Below, in pieces: positions 1 through 10,105 of a DNA stretch of 64,000 nt. The translations under genes and the position numbers were made by a program. Source of the stretch: Fusarium oxysporum f. sp. lycopersici 4287 (lineage: Eukaryota > Ascomycota > Sordariomycetes > Hypocreales > Nectriaceae); assembly GCF_000149955.1 (NCBI RefSeq), contig NC_030988.1:4110543-4174542 (forward strand), read 5' to 3'. The notes beneath the pieces were generated by a model. The model searched no databases, was not told where the DNA came from, and saw only the letters and a program-made list of their open reading frames with translations. How positions within the stretch are numbered: the stretch's first letter is position 1; the number at the start of each line of letters is the position of its first letter.

Positions 1-3000
1 AGGTCATCAGATGATGATGATAGTCATGGCACTGCCTCAACGTACTGGGCTCACAGTAAAAAGACCGGAAGGAAGGGCCTGACCGCAAGAAAGCAAGAGG
101 CAAGCGGCCGGAGGAGAGGCTCTTCAAAGAACCTACGAGCCACGAACAAATCCAGCCAGGAAACCAATCATCGGGTCGGCAAGCATAAGGACCATACCTG
201 CACGAACTGCAAGAAGAGAGGACATCACGAAAATGATTGTTGGTTTGCCCATAAGGATAAGCGACCTGACTGGGCAGTCCGCCTCGCCAAGGAACTCATG
301 GAGCATGATCTTCAACGGGACAACACCAAGAATCTCCATATCAAGGAATCAAATCATATGACAGTCGAGCGATCTTTTCTGATCCTTGAAGACAGCGTCT
401 CAGACGAGCTACCTATGGACAATACAGAGACGTGTAAGGTCTCCCTTGATAACATCTCTTCAACCGCAGAATGGCTGTTCGACACAGGTTCGTCAGTCCA
501 CATCTGCAACGACCAAAGCCTATTCACAGAACTGCAGCCTGCAACCCGAACGGTCCTCGTTACGGGCGGTGGGAAGGTGTACCCATTCGGTAGGGGGACA
601 GTCAAAATTTGCTTCATAAACAAATGGGGTGAGCAGGTCACAATTAACCTCAAAGACACGCTGTTCATCCCTGAGTTTCCGGTAAATGTCATGTCAGGAC
701 TCAGGCTATACAAGAACGGCGGCTGGATAGACGGGAACGACATGTATGACCCAACAGGAGATGTCTTTGGTCTCCTCCGCATAGGAAGGGACGGTCTGTA
801 CGTGAACACTGAGGTCGGAAAGACTACTGTTTCAAACCAGGCCGCCTGGGAACTCCAGCCAGAACCATGCAATCACCACACTGCTTCATCAAATCAATGC
901 CTGAATGTCGACCTTTGGCACCGAAGACTCGGCCATGTTAACGCATATCAGGTGTCACAGACTGCCAAAATGACCAAAGGAATGTACTGTGACGGCCACC
1001 ACGACCATCAGCCTTTCAATTACTGCCTCGCCTGCGACATCGCAAAGGCCCTACGATGGACTCCGCGAAATAAACGGAAACGAGCCTCCAGGGCCGGGTT
1101 CATTCATGTTGACACCTTCAAAGTCAATCCACCGGGCATTAGAGGCGAACGATGGGGAATGATTGCCACAGATGACAGGCATCGAATGAGATGGGCCTAC
1201 ACATTCACGAGGAAGGGGATGGCTTCGGAACTCCTAGGCCAGCTCATCTCCAAGATACGAACTCAGTATGGCATCCGAGTGTACGCAATCCAGATGGATG
1301 GCGGCTCTGAGCTCTATGGTGCGTCTCTCAAGAACCTCGAGTACACTCACGGCGTCAAGATCATCAAGACGATACCATATACTCCTGAATTTAACGGAGT
1401 TGCTGAGCGCTCTAACCGCATCATCTTTGACAAAGTCAGAGCAACCATGGAGTCGGAAAGAATCCCGATAGAGCTCTGGCCATTGGTCCTGGAAGATATG
1501 GTGCGCAAGACAAACGTGACAGCCACCAGGGCAATTGATGGCCTCACTCCCATGGAAAGCTTTCTCAACGAGGCCTTTCCCGGACAAGACAACAAGCCGG
1601 ATCTGTCCGGAGAACGAATCTGCGGCTCACAAGTCACGATACACATACCGCAGGAACGAAGATTGAGATCACACAAGTTTGGCCCAAGAGGAGAGGCTGG
1701 AATCTACCTATGCATGGAAGGTTCACAGATCTACACCTGCTGGGTGCCCTCTCGCAGGAAGGGACATCAGATCGTCCGCTCTGCAAATGTACAATTCTAC
1801 GAAAAGGTTGGGGAGACAGAACTCCTGACCGAAACTGAGCATGATGTTGAGCCGGAAATCCGCAAGAACGGAGCTCCCATCTCAAGCCGGCCACAGTCCG
1901 TCACGGAGCAGACAAAGACTCCAAGCCCACAAAGGTCTGAAGTGAACAATCTTCAGCATGCTGAGGTGCATAATCCTCAGCATGGACAGACGACAACATC
2001 CATGACATCAGCTAAGCTGCCCGATCTCCGAAAAGAGGTGATCACTGAGCCCAAAACAATGACTGAAGCGCTTCAAGGTCCGCAAAGGGAGCATTGGCTC
2101 AGAGCAATACACAGTGAGCTGCGCAGCCTCCTCAAGAAAGGAGCTTGGCGCATGCTGGACCGCACCCAAGCTCACAATAGGCCACTTACAGTCAAGTGGG
2201 TATTCAAGGTCAAGAAAAACGAGGACGGCAACCTCGACAAGTTCAAGGCACGGCTGGTGGTCAGAGGCTTTGAACAACAGTTCGGCTTTGACTACAACCA
2301 GACTTTTGCCTCTGTTGCCAAAGCGGCGACTTGGAGAATCCTCCTCACCGTTGCTGCCTGTCTTGACTGGGAAATTGAGCAGATGGACGTGTCGACGGCG
2401 TTTCTGGAAGGGGATCTCGATGAACAAGTCTTTATCGAAATGCCGGAAGGACTTGTCGAGTATTTCGATCAACACCCAGAAGACCGTCCGGCAGGATTCT
2501 CAACTGAGAAGATCTGCAAATTGATCAAATCCCTCTACGGACTCAAACAGGCGCCTCGGCAATGGCAAAAGAAGCTGAAGAAGACCTTAGAATCCCTTGA
2601 CTTCAGACAAGCAACGTCTGACACGGCCGTATATCACAATCCCACAACGGGAGTGATTATCATCACATATGTGGATGACTTCCTCATCATGGGCAGCAAC
2701 AAGGAAGCAATCCAAGGGTACAAAGCCCGCCTGGGAGAGATCTTTACGATGACTGATCTCGGTCCCGCCAGCCATTTTCTTGGAGTAAGAATAACCCGAG
2801 ACAGGAACTCAAGGCTGATCTACCTTTCCCAGGATGCATATTTTACCAGAATACTGAAGAAATTCGGCTTGGAAGATTGCCGACCGGTCAAGACCCCGAT
2901 GGAGCGAAATTCACTCTCGACACTGCAACCAAGAGACAATGGCGACTCGGCTTCTCCAGAAGAACGAGAAGACTATAGCTCGAAAACCGGCTCGCTGATG

Positions 3001-3711
3001 TATGGAATGACCCAAACCAGACCCGATTTAGCTTTCCTACTCTCGGTACTCTCAAGATACATGTCGAATCCATCACCAGCACATTCACGATTGATCAAAA
3101 GAGGTCTTCGCTATCTACAGCAGACAAGGGACCACGGCCTGGTGCTTGGGGGCGTCAAGAAAGATCCTGAATCCGCTTGGAGCATCACAGCTTGGGCCGA
3201 CTCGGATTGGAAAGGCGACACTGTTACGGGAAGATCGACGTTTGGATGGCTTGTTCAACTTGAAGGATCTACAGTCTCATGGAGGGCCAAACGGCACGAA
3301 ACAGTGGCACTATCGACTACCGAGGCTGAATATACAGCACTCTCCCAGTGTGCCAGAGAATTAGCCTGGACTAGGAACCTCTTCTCTGAACTGTTCCTTC
3401 CGCTACATATGCCTATCCCACTGAACGGCGATAATCAGGGTTCCCTAAAGCTATGCAGAAACCCTGAGCTTCACCAACGGACAAAGCACATTCCGTTAAC
3501 CGAGCACCATATCCGAGAAGAAGTTGAAGCCGGGAATATTGATGTACAATACGTCAGCACACATGAGCAGGTAGCAGACGGACTCACTAAACCATTGAAC
3601 GCCGTCAGCCATGGCCACTTTCTAGAAGCAATTCGAGTCAGTGCATGTCCGATCGAGGAAGCAGGTCGTATTATTTGGAGTACTGAAGTCCACGATGACT
3701 CTGTGCCCTGA
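1..3711 (+). CDS. Copia retrotransposon Gag-Pol polyprotein, 5' end outside the window
   Basis: One frame is open from base 1 to the stop at 3709-3711, so the element starts upstream of the window. The first visible domain is a Gag zinc knuckle (CX2CX4HX4C) at 199-240. It is followed by an aspartic protease with DTGSS near 483, an integrase with an HHCC zinc-binding part, then an acidic triad (HVDTF, QMDGGSE, PEFNGVAE). The reverse transcriptase has KARLVVRGF and the YVDDF catalytic box near 2670. RNase H has ADSDW and LSTTEAEY near 3200-3330. Integrase before RT is the Ty1/Copia order. I see no stop or frameshift, so this copy may be recently active. The element copies itself through RNA and integrates as cDNA. 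Confidence 0.95.
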   Translation, partial: RSSDDDDSHGTASTYWAHSKKTGRKGLTARKQEASGRRRGSSKNLRATNKSSQETNHRVGKHKDHTCTNCKKRGHHENDCWFAHKDKRPDWAVRLAKELMEHDLQRDNTKNLHIKESNHMTVERSFLILEDSVSDELPMDNTETCKVSLDNISSTAEWLFDTGSSVHICNDQSLFTELQPATRTVLVTGGGKVYPFGRGTVKICFINKWGEQVTINLKDTLFIPEFPVNVMSGLRLYKNGGWIDGNDMYDPTGDVFGLLRIGRDGLYVNTEVGKTTVSNQAAWELQPEPCNHHTASSNQCLNVDLWHRRLGHVNAYQVSQTAKMTKGMYCDGHHDHQPFNYCLACDIAKALRWTPRNKRKRASRAGFIHVDTFKVNPPGIRGERWGMIATDDRHRMRWAYTFTRKGMASELLGQLISKIRTQYGIRVYAIQMDGGSELYGASLKNLEYTHGVKIIKTIPYTPEFNGVAERSNRIIFDKVRATMESERIPIELWPLVLEDMVRKTNVTATRAIDGLTPMESFLNEAFPGQDNKPDLSGERICGSQVTIHIPQERRLRSHKFGPRGEAGIYLCMEGSQIYTCWVPSRRKGHQIVRSANVQFYEKVGETELLTETEHDVEPEIRKNGAPISSRPQSVTEQTKTPSPQRSEVNNLQHAEVHNPQHGQTTTSMTSAKLPDLRKEVITEPKTMTEALQGPQREHWLRAIHSELRSLLKKGAWRMLDRTQAHNRPLTVKWVFKVKKNEDGNLDKFKARLVVRGFEQQFGFDYNQTFASVAKAATWRILLTVAACLDWEIEQMDVSTAFLEGDLDEQVFIEMPEGLVEYFDQHPEDRPAGFSTEKICKLIKSLYGLKQAPRQWQKKLKKTLESLDFRQATSDTAVYHNPTTGVIIITYVDDFLIMGSNKEAIQGYKARLGEIFTMTDLGPASHFLGVRITRDRNSRLIYLSQDAYFTRILKKFGLEDCRPVKTPMERNSLSTLQPRDNGDSASPEEREDYSSKTGSLMYGMTQTRPDLAFLLSVLSRYMSNPSPAHSRLIKRGLRYLQQTRDHGLVLGGVKKDPESAWSITAWADSDWKGDTVTGRSTFGWLVQLEGSTVSWRAKRHETVALSTTEAEYTALSQCARELAWTRNLFSELFLPLHMPIPLNGDNQGSLKLCRNPELHQRTKHIPLTEHHIREEVEAGNIDVQYVSTHEQVADGLTKPLNAVSHGHFLEAIRVSACPIEEAGRIIWSTEVHDDSVP

Positions 3712-3731
3712 AGACAAGGTGGATGGGGGCG

Positions 3732-3928
3732 TGTTGGAAAATCCGGGGATCCCCCTTCCCTTCAGGATTCAGACTAACAGTCTGAAAGTCCTAGATTTAA
3801 AGTTTAAAGTCCTAGATGAAATCATTTAGAGATATAAACCTGAGAAGAACTCTCATCTCACTAATGAACAATCAAGTTATACAAAAATATATATTTTCAC
3901 CTAGCACTACTGCGCAATATAAACAACA
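3732..3928 (+). repeat. 3' LTR of the Copia element (197 bp)
   Basis: The LTR begins TGTTGG and ends CAACA, so its ends form the inverted pair TGTTG/CAACA. It directly follows a purine-rich stretch (GGTGGATGGGGGCG, 3718-3731) that fits a polypurine tract. A second copy of the same LTR, without an internal region, lies at 45025-45231, which fixes both borders. Confidence 0.88.
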
Positions 3929-4297
3929 TTGGTTGGTGCACTCGCTTATTATATACGTTAGATGTAATGTTGAGAAATGTTTATCCCGCACGCTTATCAT
4001 GTACGTTACTCTATAAGTTATATATATACGTATATTGAAGCTGTAGATATGAGTTTATTGGTTACCTTCTCACGATCAACGATAGTCTACCTCTTGCAAG
4101 ACCATAGATCGCGCTTTGAAAAGTAGCCTTTTTTTTTTCATATTTTATATTATTATATATGCTTAATGTCGTGGACTAATTGCTCTTAAAACCATCTGAT
4201 AGTCCCGAATAAAATCAAATTCCTTCTAAGACCATACGATTACGATAATAAGATTTTCATGCTGTACCCTTACTATAAATCGCTCGCCTTATGTCCG
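3929..4297. other. AT-rich intergenic stretch with two pogo-end-like motifs
   Basis: No gene seen. Two copies of a motif like the outer part of the pogo-family ends in this window occur at 3943-3960 (CGCTTATTATATACGTTA) and 3991-4008 (CGCTTATCATGTACGTTA). They may be leftover transposon ends. Confidence 0.4.
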
Positions 4298-4894
4298 TCA
4301 TGATACGTGATAGCCATCTCTTCTCTTTTTCAGTATAATCTCAATCTTTCCTTCCAACTCAAGGATTCGATTTCTTGCCATATCCAATATTTGTCCTCTG
4401 CTTAGAACCTGGCCAAGATTGGCTGCGATATCCCTGTCAGCAAGGCTCCGTGCCTGTGCCGCTGGCAGAACTTCGAGGAGCCTTTCAAACTGCGCCTTGA
4501 GTCGGGCACGGTAATGTTTCTCGACAAAGTTATGGCTTTTTCGGGCGTGTTCTTGATTGCTGGGAGCTGCGCTACAACGTTTTCGGTTCTTTGATTTGCG
4601 CGATGCTGATCGAAGTTGACGTTGAAGTTGAACGTCGGGAACATGAAGTGAAATATTCTTGCTAAGGGGTTGTTGATTCGATGGGTTGCTCGCCTCCTCA
4701 GGACGAGTCAAAGGCCCATTCGGCTCTCTCCTCGGAGGCTCTGTGTCAGCCTCGTGGCAGATATAGTGAAGGTTCATCTCAAGACTTGGTTGGCAGGCCA
4801 CAGAGCAATGGGCTTGCAATAAATCAGAAAGTCCGGATGACCCGAATGTGTTGATAAAATTATAAGAAGCCACATACTTATGGACACAAGCCAA
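4298..4894 (-). CDS. bHLH transcription factor
   Basis: The C-terminal third has a basic region with KSHNFVEKHYRARL (the H-E-R DNA-contact pattern). A helix-loop-helix follows and ends in GQILDMARNRILELEGKI, so the product should bind E-box-like DNA as a dimer in the nucleus. The N-terminal 110 residues are polar and have no domain I recognise. The open frame gives 198 aa, short for fungal bHLH proteins (often 250-400 aa). The true start may be the Met at 4777, or an upstream exon may be missed because GTATGT lies early in the frame. The gene stands alone between a Copia element and unassigned DNA. Confidence 0.75.
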   Translation of the reverse strand: MACVHKYVASYNFINTFGSSGLSDLLQAHCSVACQPSLEMNLHYICHEADTEPPRREPNGPLTRPEEASNPSNQQPLSKNISLHVPDVQLQRQLRSASRKSKNRKRCSAAPSNQEHARKSHNFVEKHYRARLKAQFERLLEVLPAAQARSLADRDIAANLGQVLSRGQILDMARNRILELEGKIEIILKKRRDGYHVS

Positions 4895-6383
4895 ATATAC
4901 AAAGTGCCGTAATCTCTACATAAAGTGGTATCAACTTGAGCGTATCGTCGGGTGACAACAACTAACAAAACAAGTTGACCAATAAAAAACGCGCGAGATC
5001 CATGTGGCGTTATCCCTGGCGAATTGCAAGGGTGGCGTCCAGTAAAACTGCTCGGAGGGAGGTCCGATAGCTAGTCAATTTGAAAAAGCACGTCATGATC
5101 ACGACGAACACCCCAGCTTCCTTGTATTTTGCGCTTGAAAGAAGATACTGTATAGTGAAGAGAGAGGTCAAGAAAGGGTTTCTGGAATATGTTGAAGTCG
5201 CACTCTCCCACTCGCAAACCTGTCTTGTAGACAGACTATAGACTGCTGTTAGTCAACTCCTGATGGCGGGTGATTTCACAAGTTGAAAAGAATAACCACG
5301 CAAAGAGGCTGAACAAGAGACTAAACTAGAAAATTAGCATATCTCGATCCCCTTGGAACCGCCTGCAGACAATGTTTCCGATAGTAGTCGGCCTGCCTCT
5401 ACTGCCTCATGATACCCAGCGAACATGACCCGATCATTTTCAGCAGAGCCTGTTGAGCCCAAGCCAAAGGGTGTGTTATGCTTTTCCTTCATTGACTGTT
5501 AGTATTGCTTCATTTGTCCCGCGTCGTCGAGTGTCATCTTTGCTTGTGATCGTGATGGCCCACCATCAAGTACATCTTGCGAACGAAAACGCCTCACCTG
5601 CACTCGAGGAACTATTTGCAAGTTCTAGGTACTTGACAAACAATTCCTGGATGGATGCTAAGCTACTGACCTGGCCCGTGAGTACGCTCTACATAATCAC
5701 CCACCATGCGGGGACCTATTCCTCTATACAACTCTCAAAGGCTGTAAGGAATGTATATATAATTCGGTTCTTAACGTATACGCATAAAGAAGCCGGGTAA
5801 GGAATGGGAATTGCACAGGGAAGGAGGAACATACCGATGACAGAATTACAGCAAAAACATGTTACAAAGGAATCTGTCGGTTGCGTGATGTTATGTGTGT
5901 CTTTGCATGCCACACCAACCAAGATTCTTTGCACCAGAATAGGGAATAGTCAAACAACCCTGAATTACGGCTGCCAGCAGTCAATGACTCATCATAACAC
6001 TGGCACTTTAAAGTTTTAGCTGAGGAACAGTCCAGACCCGTTATCAGAACATGCTGACTTCTGTCCTAAACTTTAATTCCACTCCTCTCGCTAATCTATC
6101 AATTCTGTAGCGGCTATTGCCGTCTGCCATATGATATGACAACTCGTACCACACATGGATTGGACACAATGAATCTACCGATTAATAACACTGTCGCGTG
6201 ATGGTGATATCATATGCAAAAGTTAACCAGTCGCCTCTTAAGTATATATACCACTGTTCGTCCTGCATTTTCGTCTTAATTTAAGCGGCAGGATCATTTA
6301 GCTGTACCTACCACATAACGATTCCAAATTGAAGTAACGTACAACATCATCTTTCCAATCAATCACTCCTGCTACACTGCAAA
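4895..6383. other. Intergenic region without a supportable gene
   Basis: Several open frames of 60-115 codons exist on both strands (for example 5453-5800 +), but none shows a domain, signal peptide or clear splice continuation. The last 250 bases hold the probable promoter and 5' UTR of the MARVEL gene, with pyrimidine-rich stretches and CAAAATGG at the start codon. Confidence 0.4.
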
Positions 6384-7216
6384 ATGGTAGGAACTGGTGT
6401 TGCACATAAAGCTATTTCTATTCTGCTCCGTCTTGGTGAGCTTGCCTCCGCTATAATCGTGCTAGGGATTCTCTCGCGCTTCTGTTACCTTATCAGCATC
6501 GCGGAAGTGCATGCCGATGGACGGATTATCTATGGCATCGTCGTCGCGTGCCTTGGTATCATCTACTCCATCCTTTTCTGTCCGCCATTCAAGGACATGT
6601 TCTTGGGGTTTCCCTTTGACTTTGTGATGTTTGTCATGTGGCTCGTGGCATACTGCCTGCTTCAGACTGTATGGCGCCCCCTTCCATTTTCATATCACCG
6701 CATAACTAAGACCATATACTAATCATGAGCAATGTTCGTTTTATTTTATAGAGAACTGGTGGTCACGCTTGTTCGGCACGTTGGTATTACGACTATTGGG
6801 GCTACTATTGGGGTCGTTTCTGGCGAGTCGGGCCCATTGGGACAGTTACCATTAACGGGACGGGTTGCGGGGCGTGGAAGACGGTCCTGGCCTTTTCGTT
6901 TATCGCATGGTTCCTGCATCTTCTCAGTGGCATCCTTGTAGGTCATTTCTTTGTATTCATTCCTGCTTTTAAAAAGTCGAAAAAACCTAACGCAACAATC
7001 TCTAGGGGGTATATGTCTTCCGTACTTATGTTAAGATCGACGAGACAAAGCAAGAAATCAAGCATCAGGCTGAAAAGCTTACCAAGTAAGTACTCTTGAA
7101 ACATGTTGACACTTGGATGGTAGACTAATGGTTCCTACACTAAAAGGGGTGATTCTCGAGCGCACAGCTATAACCAGAGAGCTGAACAGGATAATGGCAC
7201 GACAGATAATGTTTAG
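6384..7216 (+). CDS. MARVEL-type four-TM membrane protein (four exons)
   Basis: Splicing exons 6384-6668, 6752-6937, 7006-7085 and 7147-7216 gives one 206-aa frame. All introns are GT..AG and 60-83 bp. Four hydrophobic segments are visible: IIVLGILSRF, GIVVACLGIIYSILF, FVMFVMWLVAYCLL and VLAFSFIAWFLHLLSGIL. A loop with Cys and aromatic residues (YYDYWGYYWGRF, GTGCGAWK) precedes the last one. This layout is that of fungal MARVEL-domain proteins, which sit in cell membranes. The cytosolic tail is charged (KIDETKQEIKHQAEKL). The precise role is unknown. The exon structure is intact, so the gene is probably functional. Confidence 0.82.
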
Positions 7217-7932
7217 ACTATGATGCCTACTACTTCGGTCTATCCTGAGGGAGGGCATGCGGATTAATTCGCCACAAGAAGAGCTACAGCCGGCAATATC
7301 CAAGTTTGTTTTGTGTTTGGAGGGAAATGCTATAACCTGATCATAATCAAAACTTTGGAAGGAGTACAGAGTACAGCAGATTGAGTCAATAACGTGGTAT
7401 ACTTAGGTGACTCATACATGTAACTGATGCATCAGGTACTCAGTCATACAAAGGAAAATCATAAAATACGAGAGCCATCGTGGCAGTATATATGACTTTT
7501 TTCAATATCTAATTCATCAATTAAAATGTACAGCAACATAAACGCAAAATAAACAGCGAAGTCGGATAAATAAGTGTAATATTTCAATTCTATTAGCGTT
7601 CGATCAGGTACTTATTATCACTGACATTTTCGGGTACTTGCTTCTTTTAATTCTTGGGATTGCTTTAAAATTAACCATATCACCACATATCCCACTAATT
7701 TCATTGTTTGCACAAGAAATATCTAATCTGTTTCTAGTACAGATAAAGGTCATGCTTAATCTTGCCAACCCGTCATGTGCCTAGCACTGGTGGAAACTCT
7801 TATTTGATGGGATTGGTCCTGTATGTAGTTTGTTATTAACAATTTTATTAGTAATTTTATTAAGCCTATCCCATGGTTCTTATTCATATTAACTGTCTTG
7901 AGGACAAAGAGGCTTAGTGAGAGACTAAGTGC
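7217..7932. other. AT-rich intergenic stretch
   Basis: No coding potential I can support. The sequence is AT-rich with short runs such as TTATTAACAATTTTATTAG, which fits old decayed DNA. Confidence 0.4.
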
Positions 7933-8691
7933 TTGATAGTGAGGTATGAGAATAAGCCTGACTACTTTGTCAATAAGCTATTCTGCAGCCTTGCGACTCT
8001 ATGTGCCGCTGTCTACCACAGGCCGGCCATTGTTTGTATAAGCGACTTCAACGTAAAAGGCTACACTCGTCTTATAGGCGGTGCCGAGTTTGAGATCAAG
8101 AGGATAATCCAGTGATAGGCTGTCTCAAGTCTCACGTTACTACTCACCACTCCTTGCCCTCAAATATCGAACCATCAAGGGCGTTATCGGGGAAATAGGT
8201 CTCACCAATGCGATGGATATGATACCCCTTTGACGAGCCATTAAGAAGACGAGAAAGGTTCTGCACGTCATAGCCGAGAACGGGCTTAGGCAGGTAAAAA
8301 TAGGCTCAAAATCTATGTTATGTGCGAGATTCCATAGAGTATCATCCTGACCAGTAGCTTCACTAAGCATTTCGACGACTCTTTTATCCGTTCTAATGAC
8401 CTCACTAAGCTTACCCAAGTTGCCCTCGTTATAGACCGTGATTATAGCAAGCGGGCCGATATGTTCAATGAGCAAGACGAGCTTGTCAAGTGAATGACTA
8501 CAGGAATAATTGAGTTGGCCGGCAAAGAGGGATATAAGATCGGCCTCTGTGGACAAGCGCCGAGTGATTGCCCCGAGTTTGCCAAGTTTTTTGCTAACGC
8601 TGGGTCAGATTTAATTTTGATCATCCCCAGTAGTTTCATAGAAGCTCAGAGGCATATGGGAGCTAGCGAAGCTGGTGAAGAGGGGCGATGA
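7933..8691 (+). pseudogene. Relic of phosphoenolpyruvate synthase (pyruvate, water dikinase), C-terminal TIM-barrel part
   Basis: Across shifting frames the + strand keeps the order of conserved blocks of the PEP-utilising barrel of PEP synthase: NKLFCSLATLCAAVYHRP, then SDFN..GYTRLIGGAEFE, then SRYYSPLLALKYRTIKGV, GLTNAMDMIPL and HVIAENGL. The last is IGLCGQAPSDCPEFAKFF with SDLILIIPSSF. An intact enzyme (about 800 aa) converts pyruvate and ATP to PEP, AMP and phosphate. Only about 250 codons remain. They carry several stops and frameshifts, and the nucleotide-binding and swivelling His domains are not visible. The family is best known from bacteria and archaea, and some fungi have it. The copy is dead. 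Confidence 0.72.
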
Positions 8692-10105
8692 CATCCTGGA
8701 GGTACCGGTATGGATGCGAGGTTACGAATAGGTTTTGTGGACTTGTACTGCTCTATAGCTCTGACATTCCTTGATTTAGAAGATACTGTCCAGCGTAGGA
8801 TTAGTCACTCTACTCTGTCGATTTACTGAATATTTTAAAAAGCCGGGCACTATAAGGCTGGAGTCCTACATAGCTACAGAGTTTATTTTAAAGTATAACA
8901 TATCTGACATGCAATATACTTAATAAGCATAGGTGGTACCACGACAGACAATAAGGGCATGTTTTAACTCATATCCTGCCTGCAGGCCATCATACTTAGC
9001 TCGAACAATTGATGTTGAGTTAGTGAGGGAGATATGACATTAATGCTGAATGGTAATTAATAGAGCTTGGTTGTCTAGCTTGGCCTATTATATTCTATTA
9101 AACTTCTACACACTAGACCACGTTATATACCTGCTACAATCCTGGTTTTTCGACTGTTTAACCTGTGACAACAGTGCATTTTCGAGTAATATATGTTTTT
9201 TTTCTGGGCTTATTGCAGGCCTTGTAGCTGGATTGTTGTTAGGCGTCCTCCACTTAAACGGAGTCGGAGGCTTTTACAGTTCAGGGCTTCTTCCTGTACT
9301 GGTATGGTTGATGGACATTCGCAAGAAAGCTTGCCGTGTCATCCTAATTCAAAATAGAATGAAAGTTCGTGACAAAAGAGAAGTCCCTGGAGGCATGGTG
9401 GCGCTAGGATCAAGGAGCAATCGCCAGGCGAGATACAGCTAAGGGCCTGGTTGACTGCGGCTAGACCGGTTCTAAAATTGTCGGGCCAAAAAAGCCCAAC
9501 ATATCCCCGCACTGCACACCACCAATTATCACTGATAATTTCAACCAGCCACTGACAATTTAATATCGTAATATAATAAAAAGCACCATTGGGACAATAA
9601 CTCCGATATCAACTTCGCGGTGGACTTAGAAAACATATTAACTAACGATCAATTCTATCCTATTCCAGGGATACATGGAACACTTGTCTGACTCTCCGAA
9701 TGGACCCAGTCAGCCTGGTGTGTGACTTGCAGGTGGTGCGGCTGATAAACTAAAAGCTTACGCACAACTTGACTTAGCACCTGACCAGAGACCCTAAAAG
9801 TCCGGCCCCAGTGTTGGAGCCGAGCCTCACGGAAACATGCTACGTCAGATCATAATCATATGTCCTTGGAGCCTCACCGAGAGCTCACGCGCAAAATGGG
9901 ACTTGCATGGTTTCGCAAACTAGGAGCAATTGAAAATCTAATCCCAATGCAACGGCCCAATATCACATGGCACTTAGTGAGTCTGTTGATTCATCGATGC
10001 AAGCGCATCAACCCAACAGAAGGTGTTGCGAGTACATCAGATCACCACCATTAAATATTGAAACGCCTCAACTAACGTACATGATAAGCAGAAACTTATC
10101 GTGGG
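8692..10105. other. Unassigned AT-rich region left of the hAT element
   Basis: A frame at 9050-9442 (+) has one hydrophobic stretch (GLIAGLVAGLLLGVLHL) but no recognisable family, and I do not call it a gene. A pogo-end-like motif AACGTACATGATAAGCA lies at about 10075-10091, just before the hAT target duplication. Confidence 0.35.

Noticed and set aside
354..872. Minus-strand frames within the Copia polyprotein
   Set aside because: Shadows of the strongly supported plus-strand frame, without domains.
9050..9442. 130-codon frame with a hydrophobic stretch
   Set aside because: AT-rich, no family resemblance, no splice logic, surrounded by decayed DNA; likely chance.
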